From the NCBI RefSeq assembly GCF_011806525.1, contig NZ_JAAVKI010000006.1, forward strand, positions 124,001 through 188,000: a DNA stretch of 64,000 nucleotides. Reading direction: 5' to 3'. This document shows, piece by piece, positions 33,508 through 42,220 of the stretch (its first letter is position 1; each line of letters opens with the position of its first letter). Below the pieces are notes generated by a model, which saw only the letters and a list, made by a program, of their open reading frames with translations, was not told the DNA's origin and made no database searches. The position numbers and the translations under genes are program-made. The stretch comes from Thalassospira sp. HF15. Lineage in GTDB: Bacteria > Pseudomonadota > Alphaproteobacteria > Rhodospirillales > Thalassospiraceae.

Positions 33508-34593
33508 ATGAAGGGGGGCACTTCGTCAGTTGCGACGTATGACGGACCAGAATCAGGTGCAGCCAGACAGGCGCGGTTCCTGCCGATTTGGTTCGTCCTG
33601 GGTGGTAATGTCGTGACGGGGGCGTCGCTTTGGCTGATTGCGGCGGGTGGGATGGCGGCAAAGCTTATTTTGCTTGGGGGTTGGATTGCGGGGCTGTGCT
33701 GCTTTGTCCGTTCGGTGCGGTTTGGCCCCGGCTTGCTTGTGGGCAGTTTGGTTCTTGCAGGCTTGATCGGCGTGATCGCAACGGGGAGTGGGGCCAGCAT
33801 CGAAAAGCTGCGTCTGATCGGCAATCTTTTGATGCTGCCGGTTGGGCTTTTGGTCGGGCTTGCGATCGGGCGCGAAAGTCTTCGGGTGATGATCCCTGTT
33901 CTTGTGCTCTATCTGATGTTGTCGAGTTCGTTTCAGATGACGCATGAGGGCATGCGGCTTAATCAGCCGTTTTTGTTTTTGGGTTTGTTTGCCCTTTTTT
34001 CGGTGGTGCGGTGGCAGGGGCATTGGCTTCTTTCGGGGGCAAGTGCGGTGGCCATCATGCTTAGCCAGACGCGCATTGCGGTGCTTGCGATGCTGGTCAA
34101 TTTAATCGGGATGGTCCGGTTTTCGCGGGCGATGACGTGGCTTGTCGGAAGTGTCGCCGTGGTCGGTGTTGGCTGGGCGGCGTTATTGTGCTTGCCGCGT
34201 TTGTTTCTGACCCACGGCAGCGGTCGGTTGGCCTTCTGGCAGGATTTTTGGGTGCTTTGGCAAAGCGGGTCGCTCTGGCAGCAATGGCTTGGTTTCGGGG
34301 TTGGGTCGGTGGAGGAAATCCTGTCCGGATACCAATCCTTTGCGTCCTTTGGTGCCTTGCATAACGATCATTTTCGCATGCTGTTTGAAACCGGGCTTCT
34401 GGGGGCCGGGCTTTGGTTTGCTGGATGGGGCGTGATGCTTTGGGCCGTGCGGCATGTGCGGCTTGCGGTCTGTATCCTGCTGTCGGTGATGTTGACCATG
34501 GTGACAGATAACACACTGAATTATGGCCATTACCTGATCTGTTGCGGCATCGCCGCCGGGATTGCCGCGCGTGAAGGACCGCACCATGGATAG
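33508..34593 (+). CDS. Second O-antigen ligase/polymerase-like membrane protein
   Basis: 361 residues, about ten membrane helices, with GGAG 7-10 bases before the ATG. The pattern is IMLSQTRIAVLAMLVNLIGM followed by a periplasmic loop with GRLAFWQDFWVLWQSG, WLGFGVGSVEEIL and HNDHFRMLFETGLLGAGLWFAGWG, which is the H-N-D signature region of Wzy/WaaL-type proteins. Two such proteins in one locus usually divide polymerisation and ligation, but which does which cannot be told. The last 8 bases overlap the next gene. Confidence 0.78.
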   Translation: MKGGTSSVATYDGPESGAARQARFLPIWFVLGGNVVTGASLWLIAAGGMAAKLILLGGWIAGLCCFVRSVRFGPGLLVGSLVLAGLIGVIATGSGASIEKLRLIGNLLMLPVGLLVGLAIGRESLRVMIPVLVLYLMLSSSFQMTHEGMRLNQPFLFLGLFALFSVVRWQGHWLLSGASAVAIMLSQTRIAVLAMLVNLIGMVRFSRAMTWLVGSVAVVGVGWAALLCLPRLFLTHGSGRLAFWQDFWVLWQSGSLWQQWLGFGVGSVEEILSGYQSFASFGALHNDHFRMLFETGLLGAGLWFAGWGVMLWAVRHVRLAVCILLSVMLTMVTDNTLNYGHYLICCGIAAGIAAREGPHHG

Positions 34594-35935
34594 GGATCAG
34601 CTGATTGATATCCGCGACCGTGTGTTGAACTGCATGATCAATGATGATTTTGCTGGCGCCGATCCGTTTGACGGGCTTGAAAGTGCGCTGTTTCGGGCAA
34701 GCGGGCTTGGGCGGTTTCGCGCGGCGCGGTTGGCTTGGCTTCAGGCGATCAAGCACGGCCCGGATTTCTTGCGCAAGGCTGCCAGCATTCCACCGATGGC
34801 CAATCCCAAAACGCTGGCCTTGCTGGGCGGGGCCGCACAAGGCGGCGTGCTTTGTGATGTGCGGGATCGTTTGATCGAAATGCAAAACCCGGATGGCGGT
34901 TGGGGATACCCGTTTGAATGGCAGGCGCGGGCTTTCCATGCCCAACGCCATCAAAGCAATGCCATCGTCACAAGTTTTGTCGTTGATGCCTTGATCGAAA
35001 GCGGATTGGCAACGGATCATCCCGCGCTTCAGCAGGCCAAAGGATTTATCGAGCAAAAGCTCTGGCGCAAGGGCCATTTTGCCTATTTCGATCACAGCGC
35101 TGTCGAAATCCATAATGCCAGCCTTTGGGCCGCGTTTGCGCTGCATCGGATAATCGGACCAAATGGCAAAAGCGAACGGGCGGCGGAGCGCGTGATCAAC
35201 GCGCAAAAGATTGATGGCAGTTGGGCCTATGGCACGCGAACCCATCACCGTTTCGTCGACGGGTTTCATACGGGTTATGTTCTTGATCTGCTGGACCGGT
35301 TTCGGGCATCGGGCATAAGCGGAATTGATGATGCGATTGCCCGTGGCTGGCAATTTTACCGTGATAAATGCTTTACCCCGGATGGACTGCCGCGCAGCTT
35401 TGCCGGGCAAGAGCGGTATCTCGATGCCCATGCAGTGGCGCAAGCAATGGGAAGTCTTGTGCGGTTTGGTGATAAGCAGGGCGCGGTCCGGGTGGCCGTG
35501 TGGGCCGCAGACACCCTTTTTGATCCGACGCGCGATCTGTTCTTTGCCGGGATAACCAAAGGCAGTCGCCCGGATCGCCGCAACTACATGCGCTGGACTC
35601 AGGCCTGGATGGTCTGGGGGCTTTCAATCGTGATAGAAAGCACGGGTTCGAAGCTGCAAGTTAAAACCATGTCGATTTTTGATGCCAACAAACCGCTTTC
35701 CTTTGACCACCCTGATCCGAAACGGGCAGAGACGGAAGCAGAGCTGCGCGCGTTGCCAGAACAAGATTTCCGCGCGCTTTATAAGATCACGCGCAGGGCA
35801 GCATCGCGGGTTAAGGCCGAAGGTGAAATGGAAACGCTTTATGGCCTGACACGCGGCATGAAGACCCTGCAACGGATTGGCGGGGAGCGGGGCATTGTAT
35901 TCATGAAATCCCAATCGCCTTTCTTGCAGAAATGA
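34586..35935 (+). CDS. VpsJ-like polysaccharide biosynthesis protein, alpha/alpha toroid
   Basis: 449 residues from ATG 34586 (GAAGGA 7 bases upstream). The motif NPDGGWGYPFEWQARAFHAQ and several helical-hairpin repeats with Q-K-I-D-G-S-W-A-Y-G and H-T-G-Y-V-L-D-L-L resemble a terpenoid-cyclase-like (alpha/alpha)6 barrel. As far as I recall this matches the VpsJ-type proteins of exopolysaccharide loci, sometimes misannotated as delta-aminolevulinic acid dehydratase. Biochemical role is unknown. It overlaps the Wzy-like gene by 8 bases, so the two are coupled. Confidence 0.65.
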   Translation: MDRDQLIDIRDRVLNCMINDDFAGADPFDGLESALFRASGLGRFRAARLAWLQAIKHGPDFLRKAASIPPMANPKTLALLGGAAQGGVLCDVRDRLIEMQNPDGGWGYPFEWQARAFHAQRHQSNAIVTSFVVDALIESGLATDHPALQQAKGFIEQKLWRKGHFAYFDHSAVEIHNASLWAAFALHRIIGPNGKSERAAERVINAQKIDGSWAYGTRTHHRFVDGFHTGYVLDLLDRFRASGISGIDDAIARGWQFYRDKCFTPDGLPRSFAGQERYLDAHAVAQAMGSLVRFGDKQGAVRVAVWAADTLFDPTRDLFFAGITKGSRPDRRNYMRWTQAWMVWGLSIVIESTGSKLQVKTMSIFDANKPLSFDHPDPKRAETEAELRALPEQDFRALYKITRRAASRVKAEGEMETLYGLTRGMKTLQRIGGERGIVFMKSQSPFLQK

Positions 35936-35940
35936 TATAG

Positions 35941-35956
35941 ACTAAGTTAACTTAGT
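35941..35956. promoter_or_regulatory. Perfect palindrome before the toxin-antitoxin pair
   Basis: ACTAAGTTAACTTAGT is a perfect 16-bp palindrome 17 bases upstream of the antitoxin ATG and beside its CGGGAGG ribosome site. A weak promoter TTGCAG (35924-35929), 17-base spacer, TTAACT (35947-35952) would place the palindrome over the -10 box. This is the expected place for autorepression by a Phd-type antitoxin. Confidence 0.6.
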
Positions 35957-35972
35957 TTACCGGGAGGATGCG

Positions 35973-36215
35973 ATGGGTATCGTGAACATTCATGAGGCAA
36001 AGACACATTTGTCGCGTCTTATTGCACGCGTCATGAACGGTGAGCAGCTTGTCATAGCTAAGGCGGGTAAGCCAGTTGTGCAAATGTCGCCTTATCAGGA
36101 AAGTCAAGTCGTGCCGAAACGCATCGGCTTTTTGAAAGACGAGAAAATCTTGATCCCAGAAGATTTTGATCGCATGGGGCAGGACGAGATCGAAGAAATG
36201 TTCGGGGTCGGCTGA
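35973..36215 (+). CDS. Antitoxin, Phd/YefM family
   Basis: 80 residues. The N-terminal VNIHEAKTHLSRLIARVMNGEQLVIAKAGKPVVQMSP is the Phd/YefM DNA-binding fold; the C-terminal acidic tail (EKILIPEDFDRMGQDEIEEMFG) should wrap the toxin. The ribosome site is GGGAGG, and the stop overlaps the toxin ATG by one base. It probably represses its own promoter at the palindrome 35941-35956. Confidence 0.9.
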   Translation: MGIVNIHEAKTHLSRLIARVMNGEQLVIAKAGKPVVQMSPYQESQVVPKRIGFLKDEKILIPEDFDRMGQDEIEEMFGVG

Positions 36216-36601
36216 TGAAGCTTTTGCTCGATACCCAGCTGATCTTATGGGCTGCAAAGGACAGTGATAGGCTATCGCTTGAGGCCCGCGAGATCATTTC
36301 TGATCCCGACAACGAATTGCTTTTCAGTCCAATCAATATCTGGGAAATCACCATCAAGAACGCGTTGAGGCGACAGGATTTCAAGGCAAACCCAAGGCTT
36401 ATTCGCCGTGCAATGCTTGATAATGGTTACTTGGAACTTCCGATGCACAGTGAACATGCGATCACCGTTGATACGCTGCCAGCGGTACATAAGGATCCGT
36501 TTGATCGAATTCTGATTGCACAAGCAAAGGCGGAGGGCATATTGCTCCTGACTGCCGATAGCTTGCTGGAACAATATGGCGAACCTGTTCGTGTTGTGTG
36601 A
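36215..36601 (+). CDS. PIN-domain toxin (VapC-like)
   Basis: 128 residues. The PIN nuclease acidic residues are seen in KLLLDTQLILWAA (first Asp), SPINIWEITIKNAL (Glu), HKDPFDRILIAQA (Asp) and LLTADSLL (Asp). These bind Mg/Mn for RNA cleavage. It is coupled to the Phd-type antitoxin by a one-base overlap and closely followed by hrpB. Target RNA is unknown. Confidence 0.9.
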   Translation: MKLLLDTQLILWAAKDSDRLSLEAREIISDPDNELLFSPINIWEITIKNALRRQDFKANPRLIRRAMLDNGYLELPMHSEHAITVDTLPAVHKDPFDRILIAQAKAEGILLLTADSLLEQYGEPVRVV

Positions 36602-36613
36602 CCATAAATTTCG

Positions 36614-39121
36614 ATGATCTCAGATTTTCCCAGCCTGCCAATCGATGCCGTCCTGCCGGATGCGGTTTCCGCACTTGAAAGCGGGACCAATGTGGTGCTG
36701 CAGGCCCCACCGGGGGCGGGCAAGACGACCAAGGTGCCGTTGGCGTTGCTGGACTGCGCTTGGCGCGGGGATCAGAAGATCATCATGCTGGAGCCGCGGC
36801 GTCTGGCGGCACGCGCCAGTGCGCGGCGGATGGCGCAGTTGCTGGGGGAGGCGGTTGGTGGGCGTGTGGGCTATCGCGTGCGCTTTGATCGCAAGGTTTC
36901 CAAGGACACTAGGATCGAGGTCGTGACCGAGGGTATTCTGGTCCGCATGATTCAGGATGACCCGGAGCTTTCCGGGGTTGCTGCCATCCTGTTTGATGAA
37001 TTTCATGAACGATCATTGGATGCGGATTTGGGCCTGGCGCTGGCGCTTGAAACTCAAGGCGCATTGCGGGATGATCTGCGGATTGTGGTGATGTCCGCGA
37101 CCCTTGATGGCGATCCGATTGCCCGCCTGATGGGCGATTGTCCGGTGATCACATCCGAAGGCCGCGCCTATCCGGTCGACACCAAATATTTGGCCCCCAA
37201 GCCCGATAAATGGGGCAATGTCCGCATTGACGCGGAAATGACCGCCGCGATCAAAACCGCCCTTCGGGAAGAAAGCGGATCGATCCTGGCCTTCCTGCCG
37301 GGGCAGGGCGAAATCATCCGGGTTGAAAGCGCATTAAAAGATGCGGTTGGTGGTGATGTCATCATCGCCCCGCTGTATGGCGCGATGGATGCCAAAGCAC
37401 AGGATATCGCGATCCAACCCGCCCCGGACGGCAAGCGCAAGGTGGTGCTGGCCACCGCCATTGCCGAAACGTCGCTGACCATTGATGGCATTCGGGTGGT
37501 GATTGATAGCGGCCTGCAACGTCTGCCGCGTTTTGACCCGGCATCGGGTATGACGCGGCTGGTGACGGTGAAATCATCGCAGGCCAGCGCAGAACAACGT
37601 CGTGGCCGTGCCGGGCGACTGGAGCCGGGGGTATGTTACCGCCTGTGGCCGGAAAACGAGCATCGGGCACGTGCGCCCTTTACCGCGCCCGAAATTGCCG
37701 AGGCCGATCTGGCGCCCCTGACCCTTGAACTCGCGCGCTGGGGCGTTGCGGATCCAACAACCTTGCCGTGGCTCGATGTGCCGGACGCGGCCAAGATCAG
37801 TCAGGCGCGTGATGTCTTGCGCGGGCTAGAGGCCTTGGATGGCGAGAGCCGTATTACCCCGATGGGCACCGCCATGGCCGGATTGCCGGTCCATCCGCGC
37901 TTGGCACATATGATGTTACGGGGCGCGCAGCTTGGCCTTGATGATGTGGCCTGTGGATTGGCGGCATTGCTGTCTGATCGCGATTTCATGCGCGGGCGCG
38001 GGGCGGATTTGCGCATCCGGGTAGAAGCCATCCAAAAGGGCCGGGCACCAAAAATGATCACCGAGGCTGCCAAACAGCTTGCCCGCCGGTTGCGTGATGC
38101 CGCCAAGAAGGCCGGGCTTGAAAAAGCGGCGGGTGCAAAGGTCGATCACAGCGATGAAGTCGGGTTGCTGCTGGCCTTTGCCTATCCCGACCGGATCGGG
38201 GAGCGGCGCAAGGGGGCGGACGCGCGCTATCGCCTGTCGGGCGGGCGCGGTGGTGTTTTGCCCAATAGTGACAGCCTGGCCAATGAGCCCTATATCGCGG
38301 TTGCCGAACTGGACGGGCAGGCGCGCGAAGCCAAGATTTACCTTGCAGGCCCGGTGGCCCGCGCCACCCTTGAAACCCACCTCAAAGACCAGATTTCCGA
38401 AGGCACCGAAGTCTTTTGGGACAGCCAAAGCGATGTGGTGGCTGCGCGCTGGCAACGCCGGATTGGTGCGCTGGTTTTGGAAGAAAAAGCCACCCATGAC
38501 GAAGCCGATCCCGAGGCGATTGCGGCGGCGATGATCGAGGGCATCCGCAAGCTTGGCCTGCATTGCCTGCCATGGGACAAGGCCGCGAACGGTCTGCGTG
38601 AACGCTTGGCATTCTTGCATCGGGTGGATGGTGATCATTGGCCCGATATGTCCGATGACGGCCTGCTGGGGTCGCTTGAAGACTGGATCGCGCCCTATCT
38701 GAGCGGGATCACGAAACGCAGCCAGCTTAAACAGATCAACCTGTCCGAGGCGTTACTCGCGAGGATCGACTGGAACCAGCGACAGGAAATGGATCGCCTG
38801 GCCCCCACCCATTGGCAAGTGCCCACCGGGTCAAACATCCGCATTGATTATAGTGGTGAAACACCCGCTCTTCCGGTGCGTATGCAGGAAATGTTTGGTG
38901 CCACCGAAACCCCAAAGATTGCGGGCGGCAAGGTGGCAGTGACATTGCATCTGCTTAGCCCGGCGCAACGGCCCATTCAGGTGACGAGTGATCTGATCGG
39001 GTTCTGGAACGGGTCCTATGCGCAGGTGAAGGCCGAGATGAAGGGCCGCTATCCCAAGCATTACTGGCCCGATGACCCGCAGGTCGCCGAACCAACGCGT
39101 CGGGTCAAAAGCCGGATGTAG
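36614..39121 (+). CDS. hrpB: ATP-dependent RNA helicase HrpB
   Basis: 835 residues, normal for HrpB. The DEAH-type motifs are Walker A GAGKT (34-38), DEFH (128-131), SAT in VVMSATLDGD, and the motif VI QRRGRAGRLEPG. The HrpB-specific C-terminal domain follows, with a final LLSPAQRPIQVTSDLIGFWNGSYAQVKAEMKGRYPKHYWPDDP. The start has no clear ribosome site and lies 12 bases after the toxin gene. Function in bacteria is not settled; it is a broadly conserved helicase. Confidence 0.93.
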   Translation: MISDFPSLPIDAVLPDAVSALESGTNVVLQAPPGAGKTTKVPLALLDCAWRGDQKIIMLEPRRLAARASARRMAQLLGEAVGGRVGYRVRFDRKVSKDTRIEVVTEGILVRMIQDDPELSGVAAILFDEFHERSLDADLGLALALETQGALRDDLRIVVMSATLDGDPIARLMGDCPVITSEGRAYPVDTKYLAPKPDKWGNVRIDAEMTAAIKTALREESGSILAFLPGQGEIIRVESALKDAVGGDVIIAPLYGAMDAKAQDIAIQPAPDGKRKVVLATAIAETSLTIDGIRVVIDSGLQRLPRFDPASGMTRLVTVKSSQASAEQRRGRAGRLEPGVCYRLWPENEHRARAPFTAPEIAEADLAPLTLELARWGVADPTTLPWLDVPDAAKISQARDVLRGLEALDGESRITPMGTAMAGLPVHPRLAHMMLRGAQLGLDDVACGLAALLSDRDFMRGRGADLRIRVEAIQKGRAPKMITEAAKQLARRLRDAAKKAGLEKAAGAKVDHSDEVGLLLAFAYPDRIGERRKGADARYRLSGGRGGVLPNSDSLANEPYIAVAELDGQAREAKIYLAGPVARATLETHLKDQISEGTEVFWDSQSDVVAARWQRRIGALVLEEKATHDEADPEAIAAAMIEGIRKLGLHCLPWDKAANGLRERLAFLHRVDGDHWPDMSDDGLLGSLEDWIAPYLSGITKRSQLKQINLSEALLARIDWNQRQEMDRLAPTHWQVPTGSNIRIDYSGETPALPVRMQEMFGATETPKIAGGKVAVTLHLLSPAQRPIQVTSDLIGFWNGSYAQVKAEMKGRYPKHYWPDDPQVAEPTRRVKSRM

Positions 39122-39252
39122 AATTAAGCTAGAGTACTAAACGTTTCTGGATTGCATTAGTAAGCTGAACGTCAACATATAAGTTGCGCTAGGCATTATA
39201 GGTTCAATTAAGGATTACTAAGTACCCCAAGGCTTTTGTTCGGAGAGTTGCC

Positions 39253-41523
39253 CTACTTACTACTATTGTTAATGTATGTGTTATATCCGATTTCGAATAT
39301 TTCCTGATCGATTTTTGAAAGCTTTTCACGTTGAAGAAGTGTATTAAATATCCCCTTTGCAGCTTTCATGTTGGAGGCTCGGTTTTGCGGGTCTATTTTG
39401 GCTAAATTCATGTATAGGAAGCATAGGTCTCGGCTCCAATCAGCATTGTCGGGGTCGCTGGTTGAAAGCGATTTAATAATCTCGAAAGCATTGCTATATT
39501 CTCCAAGTGCCTTCAAAGTACGACCTTTTTCCAAGTGTGTTTGTGCTAGTCTCTGGCTGAAAACAGCAGAGTCTCTAAGTAAATCTTTGTTTTCTGGGTC
39601 GACTTGGGACAGTTCTTGGATAATACTTTTCCCCTCTAGAAGAATTTCCAATGCCGCTTTATGATTTTTCAGATCATAATGAATTGTACCGAGTTTGTTT
39701 ATTGAAGCAGCAAGTGATCTCTTCATCATTCTGTTGTTTGGGTCGAGATTGCAAATATTGAGATTTATTTCATAGCTTTGTTGGTATCTTTTAAATGAAA
39801 TAAGCAAATTTCCTTGTTGGCGAAAAATATTCCCAATTTTACTAAGTATAATTGATATATCATGCAGCCATTCAATGTTTTTTGAATCTTTCTTTGCTAA
39901 TGTTTTGTATAATCGTCGAGCCTTTGAATAGAAATATAAAGAATTTTTGGTATCCTTCATGAGGAAGTATGAGTCCCCAACGCGAATTAACGAGAGTATT
40001 CGTTCGTGAGTATATTTAATTTCTGTTTGGTCATTTTTTGAAAGGTCGTCAAAAATATTGTAGCTTTCTTGATAGTAATTTAGTGCTGATTTGTGACCCC
40101 CTCGGGCAAGGGTAATGTCACCCATTCGTTCAAGCGAAACCGCGAGATTGCGTTTCTGAGTGAAATCATTCGTATCGGAAGCAATAACTTTTTTAAGGCT
40201 GTTTGTGCATTTTTGATACATGTTGAGGGCTAATTGGGATCGGCCTGTGGTTTCATAAATCCTCCCGAGTTCGTATAGTCCCGCACTGTTGTTAGCATCC
40301 AGTTTTAGGCCATTAAGGTAGCTATGGATTGCTTCCTCGTAGTCAAAAATTGTTCGCTTAAGAAAAGCTTTTTCGAAATGTAGGCGGGCTGTTGCCTTTT
40401 GGCGTTGTTCGAGTTGGTCTTGCGCATCTTCAATCGCGGAATCCAGGATCAAAGCCGCGCCATCTACATCGGCGCTACGAAGTTTTTCACGTGCTGCATG
40501 GATAGCCTGATCAATCAGTGTGCCGTCATTGTGGGACGTTTCAAGGCTTTCGGCGCGAGCGAGAAGCTCGTCTACTGCGTGAGCCAAAAGTGCAGGTATC
40601 TCTTCTATCTGCGTATCGGTGTGTCCGAGGCGTTCAAGAATGGGGCGGATGTGTTCCGGGTCGATGCTTTTCTCATGGGCTGTTCGGGACAATATCTTTT
40701 CCATCTTGTCCACTTTGGCTGAGATATCATCGAGCTTGGTGCTGTCTTGTTTTTGTTGCTCGGAAATCGTATTGACCCCTTGAAACATAGCAACGCTTAA
40801 AGACTTGATCCGACCAAGTTGCTCCATCGTCCAAAGGGACTTGAAGGCTTCGTTGTTCTTCAGTGCATTGATGGCATTTTGGGTGAAGTGTGTGAACCAG
40901 CCATTTCCAGGGTCATAAAACCGCTTTTTAAACGCCTCCGGGACTTCGTGGGGTGTCGAGCCGGTTGCGACCACGACTTCTTGAAAGACGGTCTCTGTAA
41001 GGTCTGTCTGGATGGTGTTTGCTGCGGTTGCCGTTGCCTCGCTGGAGGGGGAGTGTTCAGCATTGTCCTGCATGCTATCCAATGCGCTGGGAAGCAAGGC
41101 AAAAACGTCTCTCTCGAACGTGGTTGCGACACCGGTCTTTTTTGATTTCAGCGATTTTCGAGCATCTTTTATGAAGTTCTTCAGTTCGCTTGAAAAGCGT
41201 TTGCTGTCTTTATCGGCAGACGGGTTTGTCTTTTGCGCGGCGTCAAATTTTTTAAGGATTGTGTCAAGCGCATCAAGATGGGCCTGACGCAAAGCGGTGA
41301 TAATCGGGTCTGATTCCGAGGACGCCCGACTAAAGATATTGCCGAGCTTTTCCGCCCCTTCATCGAGTGACTTGTTGAACAGGTTGCTTGCCGCACCGGT
41401 CAGGAGCGTGCCTGCGATCAGCTGCGCAGTTACAGGTGCGCCTGCGCTCGCCGTCAATGCGGCGCCTGCAACGGCCAAAGGTATGCACGCCAAACTCTTT
41501 TTCGACATTGCCAAGCTCATCAT
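39253..41523 (-). CDS. Large TPR-repeat protein with mosaic composition
   Basis: 756 residues. The N terminus is hydrophobic and small-residue rich (about 10-48, GAALTASAGAPVTAQLIAGT region), perhaps a membrane anchor. Residues 50-330 are helical with a short coiled coil (TKLDDISAKVDKMEKIL, about 265-282). A conserved-looking linker, HIRPILERLGHTDTQIEEIPALLAHAVDEL, precedes tetratricopeptide repeats from about 360 to 740 (for example FDYEEAIHSYLNGLKLDANNS). The first half has ordinary base composition, while the TPR half is strikingly AT-rich. The architecture, variable repeats behind a fixed N-terminal module, resembles bacterial sensor or effector scaffolds, some of them in defence loci. 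No enzymatic domain recognised; the gene stands alone. Confidence 0.7.
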   Translation of the reverse strand: MMSLAMSKKSLACIPLAVAGAALTASAGAPVTAQLIAGTLLTGAASNLFNKSLDEGAEKLGNIFSRASSESDPIITALRQAHLDALDTILKKFDAAQKTNPSADKDSKRFSSELKNFIKDARKSLKSKKTGVATTFERDVFALLPSALDSMQDNAEHSPSSEATATAANTIQTDLTETVFQEVVVATGSTPHEVPEAFKKRFYDPGNGWFTHFTQNAINALKNNEAFKSLWTMEQLGRIKSLSVAMFQGVNTISEQQKQDSTKLDDISAKVDKMEKILSRTAHEKSIDPEHIRPILERLGHTDTQIEEIPALLAHAVDELLARAESLETSHNDGTLIDQAIHAAREKLRSADVDGAALILDSAIEDAQDQLEQRQKATARLHFEKAFLKRTIFDYEEAIHSYLNGLKLDANNSAGLYELGRIYETTGRSQLALNMYQKCTNSLKKVIASDTNDFTQKRNLAVSLERMGDITLARGGHKSALNYYQESYNIFDDLSKNDQTEIKYTHERILSLIRVGDSYFLMKDTKNSLYFYSKARRLYKTLAKKDSKNIEWLHDISIILSKIGNIFRQQGNLLISFKRYQQSYEINLNICNLDPNNRMMKRSLAASINKLGTIHYDLKNHKAALEILLEGKSIIQELSQVDPENKDLLRDSAVFSQRLAQTHLEKGRTLKALGEYSNAFEIIKSLSTSDPDNADWSRDLCFLYMNLAKIDPQNRASNMKAAKGIFNTLLQREKLSKIDQEIFEIGYNTYINNSSK

Positions 41524-41637
41524 CCACCAAGATACCTCAACCTTAGCGTGCTGTCTGTGCCGGGTGCAAGATTAACAGGTTCTTATGGACATAGAATTTG
41601 GCAAGGGCAGGGATGGGTGCTGGACCCGACGAAACGA

Positions 41638-42117
41638 CTAGCCCGGATAGCTGATTTCAAGGACTTCCAACTCATCCTCGCCCGCAGGTGTTCGAACGGT
41701 GACGACATCGCCGACACCCGATTTCATCAGGGCGCGGGCGACCGGGGAAATCCAGCTGATCTTGCCATTGAGGCTGTCGGCTTCGTCTTCGCCAACGATG
41801 CGGATGGTTTTTTCTTCATCGCGTGCGTTGACGTAGGTGACCTGTGCGCCAAAGAAGATGTGCTGGTGATCTGGTTGTTCTTCGGCGCGGACAACCACGG
41901 CATCTTCGATCCGCTTGCGCAGGTATCTTACGCGGCGGTCAATTTCGCGCAGGCGCTTTTTGCCATAGATGTAATCCCCGTTTTCCGAACGGTCGCCATT
42001 GCCCGCAGCCCAATGGACAACGGCCACGACTTCGGGCCGTTCCTTTTTCCAAAGGTGGTCGAGTTCGGATTTAAGGGCCCCTAACCCTTCGGGGGTGATG
42101 TAAATCGGTCTGTCCAT
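41638..42117 (-). CDS. greB: Transcription elongation factor GreB
   Basis: 159 residues, the GreB length. MDRPIYITPEGLGALKSELDHL begins the coiled-coil that enters the RNA polymerase secondary channel; the acidic tip is at NGDRSENGDY; the C-terminal FKBP-like domain has FGAQVTYVNARDEEKTIRIVGEDEAD and the closing SPVARALM..GDVVTVRTPAGEDELEVLEISYPG. It rescues backtracked polymerase by stimulating transcript cleavage. The start at 42117 is chosen by alignment with the family; the ribosome site is poor. Confidence 0.92.
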   Translation of the reverse strand: MDRPIYITPEGLGALKSELDHLWKKERPEVVAVVHWAAGNGDRSENGDYIYGKKRLREIDRRVRYLRKRIEDAVVVRAEEQPDHQHIFFGAQVTYVNARDEEKTIRIVGEDEADSLNGKISWISPVARALMKSGVGDVVTVRTPAGEDELEVLEISYPG

Positions 42118-42162
42118 GACCGGGTTGTAACCCAACTTGATCATAGCGAAAAGACCAATAAG

Positions 42163-42196
42163 AAAGCAGCGCCGGGTTGATGCCGGGCGCTGCTTT
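42163..42196 (-). terminator. Terminator between MFS gene and greB
   Basis: The stem AAAGCAGCGCC / GGCGCTGCTTT (42163-42173 with 42186-42196) is perfect over 11 bp. On the reverse strand it is followed by CTTATTGGTCTTTT, so it ends the MFS transcript 25 bases after its stop codon. Confidence 0.75.
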
Positions 42197-42220
42197 GAAT
42201 TGGTGAAATTCCGGGTGGAA

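Noticed and set aside
32066-33511. A 481-residue forward frame antisense to the Wzy-like gene
   Set aside because: The translation is a low-complexity H/K/Q/D-rich shadow; the reverse-strand protein has a proper membrane topology and family motifs.
39122-39252. A duplicated hrpB or greB end flanking the TPR gene, as seen at queE
   Set aside because: Comparing 39060-39252 with 41524-41660 by eye shows only short chance matches, so there is no evidence for the same kind of insertion.
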